Assembly (NCBI RefSeq): GCF_024692365.1
Contig: NZ_JAILMR010000138.1
Location: 1-47,617 of the forward strand
Length of the DNA stretch: 47,617 bases
Direction: 5' to 3'
From: Ruminococcus sp.
Lineage (GTDB): Bacteria; Bacillota; Clostridia; Oscillospirales; Ruminococcaceae
Position 1 is the first letter of the stretch; the number at the start of each line of letters is the position of its first letter. The notes below the pieces were generated by a model. That model was not told where the DNA came from and ran no database searches. It worked only from the letters and a program-made list of their open reading frames with translations. Below, in pieces: positions 24,407 through 32,772 of the stretch. Made by a program: the position numbers and the translations under genes.

Positions 24407-24853
24407 TTAAATACCCAGGAATTCCTTGAATATATAATAGTATGTTCTTGTTACATCGACTTTGCTGCCATCGGTGAGGGTCAGCAGATATTTCTGCGAA
24501 ATGGCAGGACGTATACTTTTAATATGGTGTACTGCCACTATTGCCGAATTGCTCACCCTTATGAATTCCTTGGGGTCAAGTATCTCCTCCAGGCGGCGCA
24601 GACGTTCAGTCAGTTTGTACTCCGCACCTCCGCTGTATGCTATTATGTCATGGGCAAAGCTTTCTATATGTGTTATCTCCCTGACATCAAGCCTGAATAT
24701 ATCATCGCCCTGTCTGCCGATAAGGTATTTCACGCAGACATTGTTTTCGCTGAGAATAAGTTCGGCTTGATCGTCTATCTCGATACCCGCCGCAGACAGC
24801 TGTTTGTATATCTCGGTGTATTTTTCCTCGCTCACAAGCAGCCTGACTTTCAT
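24407..24853 (-). CDS. LytTR-domain transcription regulator
   Basis: 148 residues with no receiver domain. A short N-terminal part (1-45) is followed by a LytTR DNA-binding domain (about 48-146: FRLDVREITHIESFAHDIIAY, LTERLRRLEEILDPKEFIRVSNSAIVAVHHIKSI, YLLTLTDGSKVDVTRTYYYIFKEFLG). This is the stand-alone LytTR type found beside membrane partners in Firmicutes and usually autoregulatory. RBS GGAGGCGG. It is the first gene of a two-gene operon. Confidence 0.9.
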   Translation of the reverse strand: MKVRLLVSEEKYTEIYKQLSAAGIEIDDQAELILSENNVCVKYLIGRQGDDIFRLDVREITHIESFAHDIIAYSGGAEYKLTERLRRLEEILDPKEFIRVSNSAIVAVHHIKSIRPAISQKYLLTLTDGSKVDVTRTYYYIFKEFLGI

Positions 24854-24877
24854 TCTGCACCGCCTCCTTTTTTATCT

Positions 24878-24928
24878 GATAAGCGCTTATCTTGATTACA
24901 TTATAACCGACCCCCGATAAAAAAGCAA
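24878..24928 (-). promoter_or_regulatory. LytTR operon promoter with downstream palindrome
   Basis: TTGCTT (24923-24928), 17-bp spacer, TATAAT (24900-24905) on the minus strand. A perfect 14-bp palindrome GATAAGCGCTTATC (24878-24891) lies over the expected transcription start. It is well placed to act as a repressor site. Confidence 0.72.
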
Positions 24929-25154
24929 TAGCTTCGGCATACCTTGCATATGTGGGTACACATCTCGCATTTTTATATGCACGGAATGATGGGCACAGGG
25001 TATATGAGGTCGAATATGAAGTAAATCGGAAGATATCTTGTGTAAACTATACTATGCGCCAACGTTCTCATTGTGCAAATATACAAAAAGCCTGCACCCC
25101 ATTTGTCGGTATTGTTCATAACGGGGAATTTTGTTAACAAAGCCTCCCGAACTC

Positions 25155-25183
25155 TTTACAACTATTTAAGAGTGTGATATAAT
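25155..25183 (+). promoter_or_regulatory. Promoter of the 25294 lipoprotein gene
   Basis: TTTACA (25155-25160), 17-bp spacer, TATAAT (25178-25183). The 100-nt leader holds a small hairpin ACCGACA/TGTCGGT (25215-25233). The rest of the 24929-25154 intergenic stretch shows nothing I can support. Confidence 0.78.
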
Positions 25184-25293
25184 TCCTGATACAGAATAAA
25201 AGTTAGATTAAAAGACCGACAGCGTTTGTCGGTATCATTATTCGTCAGATAGGTATGAATAGTGTTTTTCCTGAACGGAGGATATATAAGAGT

Positions 25294-25836
25294 ATGAATA
25301 AAAAGATAATTCTCGCAGCTGTATGCTTTATCACTGCACTGGCAGGCTGTACAAAGAGTTCATTTATTGAAGACAACAAGAGAAGCGCTGCAGCAAACGA
25401 TGTTGATGTTTTTGTTTCCACAGGGGCTGAAGACATCACAACTGATATGATGACAACAGACGGTCTTACCATTACTTCGCATGAGACTTTCGCACAGATC
25501 CCTGCGGAGGCTGAGAAGTCCTTTGACCGTGTTATAAAGTCGATAGATAAGAATTTCCCCAAGTCAAGCAAGAGCGACAAGAGATTCTACGGATATCTCG
25601 GCGAACAGCAGATCGACGGCACTGTGTGCTATGTATTTGAAGTGTTCGACAGCAAAGACGGCGAGCGCGAGCTGGTCATGACAGCAGCAATAACTTCGGA
25701 CAACAGCAGAGTTTACGCTTACAACGAGGAGACTTCAGCTTTTTGGCTGCTGGAGCAGTACAGCGATAAGGTTAAGGCTGATTACAGCTGGACAATGACC
25801 AAGGATCCCGATGAGGTAACTACCGACGAAGAATAA
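25294..25836 (+). CDS. Secreted lipoprotein
   Basis: 180 residues. The signal peptide ends in LAGC with the lipidated cysteine at 19, which fixes the start at ATG 25294 although the frame is open from 25255. An alpha/beta domain follows with SFDRVIKSIDKNFPKSSKSDKRFYGYLGEQQIDGTVCYVFEVFDSKDGERELVMTAAITSDNSRVYAYNEETSAFWLLEQYS (given here only to mark about 78-165). The form recalls small secreted proteins with a cystatin/PepSY-like strand pattern, but the family is not recognised. It has its own promoter and terminator. Confidence 0.8.
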   Translation: MNKKIILAAVCFITALAGCTKSSFIEDNKRSAAANDVDVFVSTGAEDITTDMMTTDGLTITSHETFAQIPAEAEKSFDRVIKSIDKNFPKSSKSDKRFYGYLGEQQIDGTVCYVFEVFDSKDGERELVMTAAITSDNSRVYAYNEETSAFWLLEQYSDKVKADYSWTMTKDPDEVTTDEE

Positions 25837-25874
25837 TAGTCGGATAATTACAGATATATATTTATAATGGTATA

Positions 25875-25912
25875 CCCCCGCGAATGTGTGAGAGCTTCGC
25901 GGGGGATTTTTT
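25875..25912 (+). terminator. Terminator after the lipoprotein gene
   Basis: CCCCCGCGAA/TTCGCGGGGG, perfect 10-bp stem, 11-nt loop, then ATTTTTT. Confidence 0.93.
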
Positions 25913-26022
25913 GGCCCGCAGGGTGGGACGTGGTGAGGAGATGGTTTTGGAACATCCAACCCCGCAGTAAATAATCACGTAAAACCCACGCTCTCTCCCA
26001 AAGATTTCAGCTTTTCTAACTA

Positions 26023-26051
26023 TTGAAAATAAAAACGCGCTGTGTTATAAT
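26023..26051 (+). promoter_or_regulatory. Promoter of the O-antigen-ligase-like gene
   Basis: TTGAAA (26023-26028), 17-bp spacer, TATAAT (26046-26051), about 38 bp before the start codon. Confidence 0.8.
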
Positions 26052-26088
26052 TATAAAGTATGATTAATTTAGAGAGGTGTTGGTCCAC

Positions 26089-28263
26089 ATGAAGCGGGAA
26101 GACCTGCTGGACTTCAATTTTGACTGGCGCGACGACGATACATTCAAAGATGCACTGAAGGAGTCGGGCTTGTCTGAAAAGGAAAAACTTCGGCTGCGCG
26201 ACGAACGTATGCGGCGGCTGGAGTTGGAAGAATTAAAGGAAGCGTCGGGCGACTACGATGATGACTATGAAGATGACATCACGGAGAATGATTCGGAAGA
26301 CACAAAGAAAAATATTCCCGACAAAAAGCCCGACAAGTCAGATAGAAAAAAAAGAAAAGCAGAAAAGAAAGCTGATAAGGATAACGGCGTTATAGTCGCA
26401 ATAAAGGGCGATTACCCGATACGCAAAAACGCTATCGCGCTTATGATGTGCATATTTGCGGCTATACTGCCTTATATATCGTACTGGCACCCTCAGCCGC
26501 TGACTAATGTTACCTGTAAGTATTTTTCATCAGGTTCGGGTATAATCAACGACTGGTTCCTTTTCCAGAAAGAATTCACCGTGGTGCTGGTTGCAGCGGT
26601 ACTTATCGGGCTTTTTATCGTTGAAGAATGCTTCATCGAAAAGCACTGGAAAGATATCCCGCTGAGAAACAAGAATATGCGGTTACCGTTGATACTTGTG
26701 GGGGCTTATGCGCTCCTGCTGATAATCTCGGGCATATTTTCGAAGAACCATGAACTTGTGCTGATGGGCGTTGTCAAGCACTATGAAGGTCTGCTTGGCG
26801 TGTTGGGATATCTTGTGATATTCCTTGCGGCGATAAACTATTTCTGCGATACTAAATCCCTTGAATTTTTCAGCTGGGCGATGATAACTACAACGCTCGC
26901 CTGCGCTGTATTCGGAATAATGGAGTACATGGGAAATCCCTTACAGGAAAGTGATTTTTTCGCACATCTTATCGCACCTGCGGAAAAATACGAACTTGCC
27001 AGTACACTGCATTCAACTAGCAACAACGTGCATATCACGTTTTTTAATTCCAACTATCTCGGTTCTTTCTGCGGCTTGATGTTCCCGCTTACTCTGGCGC
27101 TTGGGCTGGGAAGCAAAAATATAGTAAGGAAGATATATGGTCTTTTATCGGCGGCAGGCATCGCAGTTTGTGCTGTGCTTTCAAACTCCTCGGGCGGACT
27201 TTACTCCGTTGCAGCAAGTGCGGCTATACTCCTTATTATATATATAGTGTACTGGTGCAGGGGAAATATTGCAAGAATTCCCTCACTGATAGGATTTGGC
27301 TGTGTGGCAGTGGTATTAGCTGTCGGATTTGTTTATATGCTGAATAACAATGAAAATTTCAGCGCACGTTTTGAAGAAGTTATCAACAACGGTTCCGGTA
27401 AGAAAGTCACCGTTGAGGAAAAGAGAGCGAATCTGGCAAAGAAACACTATGTTCTTAAAGAGATAAGGCAGGAAGGTTCTGACCTTGTTCTTGACGATTA
27501 CAGCGGCAGCAGCATAACTGTGTCCCTCAAGGGTTCAGACAAATTAGAATTCTTCGATACTGAGGGCAGCGTTCTTACAACAAGTGTTGACAAAAATAAA
27601 TACTACCGTTTCAAGGACGAAAGATACAAGAACTGCAAGTTCAGGTACACATCAGAATCAAAACTGCTGATCGGTCTGGGCTATTCAAAAGATCTGACAT
27701 TCAAATACGAGGACGATAAATTCAAGCCCTTTGTACATGGTATGTATACTCAGGAAACTATCAACAGCTACAAGGGTCCTGCGTTCTTCAAGAAAGATCT
27801 CAGCGCATTTACAGGCAGATACTTCATCTGGGGTGCGACGATATCAGTACTGGACGACTGCCTGCTTATCGGCAAGGGCAGCGGCAACTTCGTGACCGTA
27901 TTCCCCCAGTACGATTATGCCAGCCTGCTTGAAGTTTACAAAACTCCCGCCATGGTGGTAAACAAACCCCATAACTGGTATCTGGGAGTAGCAGTAGATT
28001 CAGGTGTGGTATCATTGCTTGTTCTGCTGACTCTGCTGGGCGTGTTCCTTGTAAAGGGTGCGAAGACAGTTATACTTCACCCCGTTGAGGACAGATTCAT
28101 GCATCTGAGACTGGGTACCTATGTATCTGTCATCGCATTCATGCTGGTCGGCATAGTAAACGACAGCTATGTATGCGTGAGCCCCGTATTCTGGTTCATA
28201 TTCGGTGTGGGCTGGTACGCGGTATCCTGCAACAAGGTTATTCAGACAGACTACGACTATTAA
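26089..28263 (+). CDS. O-antigen ligase/polymerase-like membrane protein
   Basis: 724 residues. A highly charged cytoplasmic N-terminus (about 1-105, with acidic runs then a lysine-rich stretch) precedes about a dozen membrane helices. A large extracytoplasmic loop (about 430-590) holds LSAFTGRYFIWGATISVLDDCLLIGKGSGNF, and NKPHNWYLGVAVDSGVVSLL follows. The R-x3-W and HNxYL pattern is typical of the WaaL/Wzy O-antigen ligase family, which transfers undecaprenyl-linked glycans. In a Gram-positive this could attach glycans to cell-surface polymers or to protein, for example the pilins encoded next. That link is inference from position. ATG 26089 is chosen; GTG 26077 lies inside the RBS. Confidence 0.83.
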   Translation: MKREDLLDFNFDWRDDDTFKDALKESGLSEKEKLRLRDERMRRLELEELKEASGDYDDDYEDDITENDSEDTKKNIPDKKPDKSDRKKRKAEKKADKDNGVIVAIKGDYPIRKNAIALMMCIFAAILPYISYWHPQPLTNVTCKYFSSGSGIINDWFLFQKEFTVVLVAAVLIGLFIVEECFIEKHWKDIPLRNKNMRLPLILVGAYALLLIISGIFSKNHELVLMGVVKHYEGLLGVLGYLVIFLAAINYFCDTKSLEFFSWAMITTTLACAVFGIMEYMGNPLQESDFFAHLIAPAEKYELASTLHSTSNNVHITFFNSNYLGSFCGLMFPLTLALGLGSKNIVRKIYGLLSAAGIAVCAVLSNSSGGLYSVAASAAILLIIYIVYWCRGNIARIPSLIGFGCVAVVLAVGFVYMLNNNENFSARFEEVINNGSGKKVTVEEKRANLAKKHYVLKEIRQEGSDLVLDDYSGSSITVSLKGSDKLEFFDTEGSVLTTSVDKNKYYRFKDERYKNCKFRYTSESKLLIGLGYSKDLTFKYEDDKFKPFVHGMYTQETINSYKGPAFFKKDLSAFTGRYFIWGATISVLDDCLLIGKGSGNFVTVFPQYDYASLLEVYKTPAMVVNKPHNWYLGVAVDSGVVSLLVLLTLLGVFLVKGAKTVILHPVEDRFMHLRLGTYVSVIAFMLVGIVNDSYVCVSPVFWFIFGVGWYAVSCNKVIQTDYDY

Positions 28264-28270
28264 TGTATTT

Positions 28271-28304
28271 AAAAGCACTTCCGTGTGACGGAGGTGCTTT
28301 TTTT
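28271..28304 (+). terminator. Terminator after the ligase-like gene
   Basis: AAAAGCACTTCCGT/ACGGAGGTGCTTTT with a three-base loop and a T-run. The stretch 28305-28577 beyond it holds no gene or motif I can support. Confidence 0.9.
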
Positions 28305-28577
28305 CGGTTTGACAAGCGAATGGTTATAAAGATAATTGAAGATTTTTTGTCACTGCAAAGGAGTAAAGCGTAATTAATATGAAAAATCATCGGTAAATAG
28401 GGGTATTATTTGTGTGCAAATCTGCGAAAACGTTTGAGATATGTGTATTCTGCTTGTTGAAATTGCTGTAATGCGCAGATAATAATACAAATTGAGCTGA
28501 AATCAATAGTTAAAATATGTAGCATTTGTGAAAGGTGCCAAAACTGCAAAAACTTCAAAAAAATCTTCAAAAACCTA

Positions 28578-28606
28578 TTGACAAATCGGGGATCATGAGT
28601 TATAAT
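28578..28606 (+). promoter_or_regulatory. Perfect promoter of pilin-like gene 1
   Basis: TTGACA (28578-28583), 17-bp spacer, TATAAT (28601-28606). The leader of about 143 nt contains a small hairpin, AGTATCCGCA paired with TGCGGTACT, at about 28698-28719. The RBS is a strong GGAGGG. Confidence 0.9.
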
Positions 28607-28755
28607 ATAGACACAGTAAGGGAAACGAAAACAACATGAAGCTTCAAACGATCGATCGATGCTAAAAGTTCGTTTACCCCGAACAATTAATTTCGGCAGT
28701 ATCCGCATAATGCGGTACTAAAATATTTTTAATTTAATTATGGAGGGATTTTCTT

Positions 28756-29226
28756 ATGAAAAATTCAAACAAAAAGGGCTTCACTCTGGTTGAGCTGGTA
28801 GTAGTTATTGCGATCATCGGCGTGCTCGCAGCAATCCTCGTTCCTAGCATGATGGGTTATGTTAAGAAGTCCAGACTGAAGACCGCTAATGGTAATGCAA
28901 AGACCGCTTACAACGCTGTTGCTGAGTACCTGGCTGATCAGGAGACAGAAGGTCTGCTGCAGGATACAACTGAGACAACTGAAGATAAGGCAAAGGCTTC
29001 TGCTGAGGCTGAGCTTTCTACAAACGGCAAGGGCTCCGGTGAGGTATTTGTAAAGTTTGCTGATGACTTCAGAACTGCTGATAATCCTGAGTTCGGTTGC
29101 CAGTGGCACAGAGCTAGTGGTGATGAGGTTGTTGGTCAGTATCCTAACCCTGCACAGAAGGTTGCAGAAGCTCCTGAGTGGGAAGATACTGCTTCAATGT
29201 TCACCAAGACTACTACTAAAGCATAA
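28756..29226 (+). CDS. Type IV pilin-like protein 1
   Basis: 156 residues. A short basic leader (MKNSNKKG) is followed by FTLVELVVVIAIIGVLAAIL, the class III signal cut by prepilin peptidase after glycine, with the Glu at mature position 5. A soluble head (about 40-156) follows with GKGSGEVFVKFAD, SGDEVVGQYPNPA and a single CQW cysteine. It should form or decorate a type IV pilus or a type II secretion-like pseudopilus. No assembly ATPase, platform or peptidase gene is in the window. Consensus promoter, strong RBS and immediate terminator make it a single-gene, probably highly expressed unit. Confidence 0.93.
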   Translation: MKNSNKKGFTLVELVVVIAIIGVLAAILVPSMMGYVKKSRLKTANGNAKTAYNAVAEYLADQETEGLLQDTTETTEDKAKASAEAELSTNGKGSGEVFVKFADDFRTADNPEFGCQWHRASGDEVVGQYPNPAQKVAEAPEWEDTASMFTKTTTKA

Positions 29227-29264
29227 TTTGGCTTGAATGATTAATTTTTAATCAAGTAAATATT

Positions 29265-29299
29265 AGAACGGCGATTTTAAAATCGCCGTTCTTTTTTTA
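29265..29299 (+). terminator. Terminator after pilin-like gene 1
   Basis: Perfect 14-bp palindromic stem beginning AGAACGGCGATTTT, with T7 after it. It separates the two pilin genes, confirming separate transcription. Confidence 0.95.
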
Positions 29300-29310
29300 C
29301 AAAAAATATA

Positions 29311-29339
29311 TTGACAAATAAATATTTTTGTTGTATACT
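29311..29339 (+). promoter_or_regulatory. Promoter of pilin-like gene 2
   Basis: TTGACA (29311-29316), 17-bp spacer, TATACT (29334-29339). Confidence 0.88.
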
Positions 29340-29342
29340 AAT

Positions 29343-29399
29343 GTAAATTGGGAATGATATATCCGCATATTTGGGGCGCGGATATAGTTTATCATTTAC
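29343..29399 (+). promoter_or_regulatory. 5'-end stem-loop in the pilin 2 leader
   Basis: The leader starts with an inverted repeat: GTAAAT/ATTTAC outside, ATGAT/ATCAT, and ATATCCGC/GCGGATAT inside. It ends right before the GGAGGG ribosome-binding site. A 5'-terminal stem of this kind usually protects mRNA from decay or tunes initiation. Confidence 0.6.
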
Positions 29400-29411
29400 G
29401 GAGGGAAAACT

Positions 29412-29921
29412 ATGAAAACTAATAAGAAAGGCTTTACACTGGTCGAAGTGATTGTTGTACTAGCGATAATAGGTATTATCGCAGCGATACTTGTACCAAC
29501 ATTAATGGGTTACATAAAAAAATCAAGGTTGCGCACATCTAACGCGAGTGCTAAGGTCGCATATAATGTCTTTACCGGAACTATTGGCAAGTATCTATGC
29601 GACGAGAGAAACGATGACCTCAATAAGATTGAGGATGAAATCAATAGTAAAGGAATGGAGATCGATTGCCGAGGCAGTTCACCTGCTCCTGATACTGAAT
29701 TTACCCGCGATATCTACAAATCTATCACCACAAACGGCGAGGGTTCAGGCATAATGTACATTGGGGTGTTTGACAATCCCAATAACAGAGACGGCAAGGA
29801 TAAATCGTATTTTGTTCAATGGATCGTGGCTCCCGGCGATGAAATGGTTGGTCAATATCCAGATCCTGCCTATGAAGTTGAGGATACACCTATCTACAAA
29901 ACTTTTCAGCCTGCTAAATAA
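29412..29921 (+). CDS. Type IV pilin-like protein 2
   Basis: 169 residues. MKTNKKG then FTLVEVIVVLAIIGIIAAIL gives the same class III prepilin signal with Glu at +5. The head domain shares TNGEGSGIMYIGVFD and APGDEMVGQYPDPAYE with pilin-like protein 1, so the genes are tandem duplicates that diverged mainly in the middle (about 55-100). Two cysteines (LCDERN, IDCRGS) may form a disulfide. It has its own promoter, a leader hairpin and a terminator. Confidence 0.92.
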   Translation: MKTNKKGFTLVEVIVVLAIIGIIAAILVPTLMGYIKKSRLRTSNASAKVAYNVFTGTIGKYLCDERNDDLNKIEDEINSKGMEIDCRGSSPAPDTEFTRDIYKSITTNGEGSGIMYIGVFDNPNNRDGKDKSYFVQWIVAPGDEMVGQYPDPAYEVEDTPIYKTFQPAK

Positions 29922-29935
29922 TTCATAATATCTGT

Positions 29936-29964
29936 AAGCCGAGGAAAAAATCCTCGGCTTTTTT
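29936..29964 (+). terminator. Terminator after pilin-like gene 2
   Basis: AAGCCGAGGA/TCCTCGGCTT with a five-A loop and T-run. Confidence 0.93.
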
Positions 29965-30063
29965 GATTTTTCATCAGTTTTGTTTTAATTTTCCCAAGAT
30001 GTTCTCAGACAAAAAAATTCATATAAAACGATAAGATTTTCTGCGGGAAATATCAAAAAACTA

Positions 30064-30092
30064 TTGACTTTTCACGTAAAAAGTTATATAAT
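30064..30092 (+). promoter_or_regulatory. Promoter of secD-secF
   Basis: TTGACT (30064-30069), 17-bp spacer, TATAAT (30087-30092). The roughly 140-nt leader contains a hairpin, GCGG-A-GCTTTT with AAAAGC-CGC (30155-30181). I recognise no riboswitch in it. Confidence 0.85.
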
Positions 30093-30241
30093 GTATAAGT
30101 GAATGTGCTTATATTATAGTTAAAGATATTAATGATTTCTCATTTGCTGCTGATGCGGAGCTTTTTACTGGCAAAAGCCGCTGATGAGTGAAAATTATAT
30201 CATTCGCTATAAGCATAGTAAATTTGATAGGAGGACTTTTA

Positions 30242-31684
30242 GTGCGAAAGATCACAAAACCCGTTTTTTTCATCGTACTGTTCCTCATTCTCGGTTTTGC
30301 TTACCTGACATACGCCGGTATCCATCATTATTACGGCGATATCAGACACAGCTACATCAAGGGCGTTGACGAGATACGCTGGGGTATTGATATCCAGGGC
30401 GGCGTTAATGCTACTTTTGAGCCTGACTTAGATGGTGAGGATCAAGAAACAACCGACGGAATGGACGCGGTAAACGAAAAAGACATAACAAATGACGACA
30501 TGGATGCAGCTAAGGCTGTTATTGAGCAGAGACTCATCGGTCTTAATATCACCGATAGTGAGGTGTATGCTGATTATACCAAACATCGTATAATGGTGTC
30601 GTTCCCATGGCAGTCGGGCGAGGAGAATTTTGACCCATCTGAGGCTATTTCCGAACTTGGCGATACTGCACAGCTCGTATTCGTAAAGGGTACAGAACAG
30701 CCTGCAAGCCTTGATGATGAAACAGTTGTACTTACAGGTACAGATGTTACAAGGGCTTCTGCGGAACCGTCTCAGGACAAGAATACAGGCGAGCAGTCTT
30801 GGGTCGTATCCCTTGAACTTAGTGAAACAGGTAAAAAGGCATTTGCTGATGCTACTACTGAACTTGCAGGAAACGGTCAGATATCTATCTGGATGGACGA
30901 TACTTCCATATCCGCACCTAACGTAAATGAGCCTATCACCGATGGTAAATGTCAGATCACGGGTAACTTTACCTATGAATCTGCAAAGAGCCTGGCTGAT
31001 AAGATCAATGCAGGTGCACTGCCTTTCAACCTTCGTTCTACAAGCACAAACATAATCTCAGCTACACTGGGTGAGGGCGCCAAGAACGCTATGGCTATCG
31101 CAGGCGTTATCGCTTTCATTATGGTAGCTATCTACATGATGATCGTGTACAAACTTCCCGGATTTGTTGCTGCTATCGCTCTGCTGGGACAGGCTGCAGG
31201 CTCTCTGGCTTGCATAAGCGGTTTCTTCGGCAATATCGGCAGCTTCACACTGACTATACCCGGTATCGCAGGTATCATACTGGCTATCGGTATGGGCGTT
31301 GACGCTAACGTAATCGTATCTGAGCGTATCAAGGAAGAACTCAATAACGGCAAGACCCTCAACGGCGCTATCGAACTTGGTTACAAGCGTGCTTGGGCTG
31401 CCGTATTCGATGGTAATATCACCGTTGTATTCGTAGCTGTTATACTCATGGGTGCTTTCGGTCCTACCGACAGCGTATTCGGCACTCTGCTGAAGCCTCT
31501 GTTCATGGCATTCGGTGCATCTACCGCAGGTACTATCTACTCACTGGGTTACACTCTGCTGGTTGGTATCGTACTGAACTTCTTCTTCGGTATATTCTGT
31601 TCAAGACTGATGCTTTCTTCACTTTCCAAGTTCAAGGCATTCAAGAAGCGTAAGCTGTATGGAGGTGTTGAGAAGAATGACTAA
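30242..31684 (+). CDS. secD: Protein translocase subunit SecD
   Basis: 480 residues. One N-terminal membrane helix, a large extracytoplasmic P1 domain with GIDIQGGVNATFEPD and ISIWMDDTSISAPNV, and a C-terminal five-helix bundle (ATLGEGAKNAMAIAG, GMGVDANVIVSERI, AVFDGNITVVF). These are the D1, D4 and D5-D6 motifs of SecD, which uses the proton or sodium gradient to help finish protein export through SecYEG. GTG 30242 is taken as the start because AGGAGG lies seven bases upstream; the frame is open back to 30188. It overlaps secF by 8 bp. No yajC is adjacent. Confidence 0.96.
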   Translation: MRKITKPVFFIVLFLILGFAYLTYAGIHHYYGDIRHSYIKGVDEIRWGIDIQGGVNATFEPDLDGEDQETTDGMDAVNEKDITNDDMDAAKAVIEQRLIGLNITDSEVYADYTKHRIMVSFPWQSGEENFDPSEAISELGDTAQLVFVKGTEQPASLDDETVVLTGTDVTRASAEPSQDKNTGEQSWVVSLELSETGKKAFADATTELAGNGQISIWMDDTSISAPNVNEPITDGKCQITGNFTYESAKSLADKINAGALPFNLRSTSTNIISATLGEGAKNAMAIAGVIAFIMVAIYMMIVYKLPGFVAAIALLGQAAGSLACISGFFGNIGSFTLTIPGIAGIILAIGMGVDANVIVSERIKEELNNGKTLNGAIELGYKRAWAAVFDGNITVVFVAVILMGAFGPTDSVFGTLLKPLFMAFGASTAGTIYSLGYTLLVGIVLNFFFGIFCSRLMLSSLSKFKAFKKRKLYGGVEKND

Positions 31685-32651
31685 AGAAAAGAAGAATCTC
31701 GACGTTGTAGGACACCGCAAGGTATTCTACACGATCTCCTGCACACTTATCGCACTATTTATCGTGCTGACTTTCGTACTGGGACTGAACGTGGATATCA
31801 TGTTCAAGGGCGGTACTATCATGACTTACAGCTACACAGGTGAACTCAGCACTGATGACGTTCAGGACGTTGTCACCGAAGTGCTGGATCAGAAATCCAC
31901 CGTTACTAAGGGAGAAAACGCTGCTACAAAGCAGACAACTGTAAAGATACAGCTGTCCTCAACAGGCGGCATCAACGAAGTTAAGCAGAACGAGCTCCAG
32001 GAAGCACTGGAAAGCAAGTTCGCTGATAATGAGCTGGCTCTGTTTGAATCCAGTGACGTTAACGCTTCAAACGGTATGGACTTCTTCCTCAAGTGTCTGG
32101 TCGCTGTAATATTTGCAGCTATCGTTACTATCATCTACATCGGTTTCCGTTTCAAGAAGATCGGCGGTATCTCCGCAGGTATCTTCTCCGTTGTAGCTCT
32201 GCTGCACGACCTGTGCATGGTTTACGGATGCTTCGTTGTTTGCAGATTTGATATCAACGCTAACTTCATGGCAGTTCTGCTGACTATCCTCGGCTACTCC
32301 ATCAACGCGACTATCATCATCTACGACCGTATCCGTGAGAATCAGAACCTCAAGGGCAGCAAGCTCGAGCTTGAAGATCTGGTAAACCTTTCCGTTACAC
32401 AGACTCTGGGACGTTCGATACACACCACTGTTACCACCGTTATGGCGATGTCCGTTGTTTGCATCGTCTGCACTATATACGGTGTAAGCTCGATAATCAG
32501 CTTCGCATTCCCGCTGATCATCGGTATGCTGGCAGGTGTGTACTCTTCTAACTGCATCGCTCCTACACTGTGGGTAATGTGGAGAAGACACGCTGAAAAG
32601 AACCCTAAGAAATCCAAGAACTCTGCTGCTAAATCAACAGGCAGAAGATAA
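31677..32651 (+). CDS. secF: Protein translocase subunit SecF
   Basis: 324 residues. Membrane helix 1 at about 16-38, a short P1-like extracytoplasmic domain (FKGGTIMTYSYTGE, LALFESSDVNAS) and a five-helix bundle (GGISAGIFSVVALLHDL, LTILGYSINATIIIYDRIREN, QTLGRSIHTTVTTVMAMSVV). It pairs with SecD. ATG 31677 has GGAGGTG ahead and overlaps the secD stop. A lysine-rich tail (KNPKKSKNSAAKSTGRR) ends the protein in the cytosol. Confidence 0.96.
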   Translation: MTKEKKNLDVVGHRKVFYTISCTLIALFIVLTFVLGLNVDIMFKGGTIMTYSYTGELSTDDVQDVVTEVLDQKSTVTKGENAATKQTTVKIQLSSTGGINEVKQNELQEALESKFADNELALFESSDVNASNGMDFFLKCLVAVIFAAIVTIIYIGFRFKKIGGISAGIFSVVALLHDLCMVYGCFVVCRFDINANFMAVLLTILGYSINATIIIYDRIRENQNLKGSKLELEDLVNLSVTQTLGRSIHTTVTTVMAMSVVCIVCTIYGVSSIISFAFPLIIGMLAGVYSSNCIAPTLWVMWRRHAEKNPKKSKNSAAKSTGRR

Positions 32652-32664
32652 GCTTAAATAGTTA

Positions 32665-32697
32665 ACAGCCATAGCAAGAAATGCTGTGGCTGTTTTT
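32665..32697 (+). terminator. Terminator of secDF
   Basis: ACAGCCATAGCA/TGCTGTGGCTGT, 12-bp stem with G-U, then TTTTT. Confidence 0.9.
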
Positions 32698-32731
32698 GTG
32701 TCCAAAGTTTGTTTTCATGATAGCATGAAAA

Positions 32732-32764
32732 AGCACCCCTGCCAATATTATCGGCTGGGGTGCT
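32732..32764 (-). terminator. Terminator of the SH3-domain gene
   Basis: AGCACCCC/GGGGTGCT with inner GCC/GGC. On the minus strand it is followed by TTTTT. Confidence 0.85.
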
Positions 32765-32772
32765 GATTTTAT

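Noticed and set aside
24952..25137. Small open frame between the LytTR operon and the lipoprotein
   Set aside because: No RBS, no recognisable protein features, and it overlaps only low-complexity intergenic DNA.
28607..28755. Cyclic-di-GMP riboswitch in the pilin leader
   Set aside because: Looked for the conserved GEMM core because pilin genes often have one; the bases do not fit.
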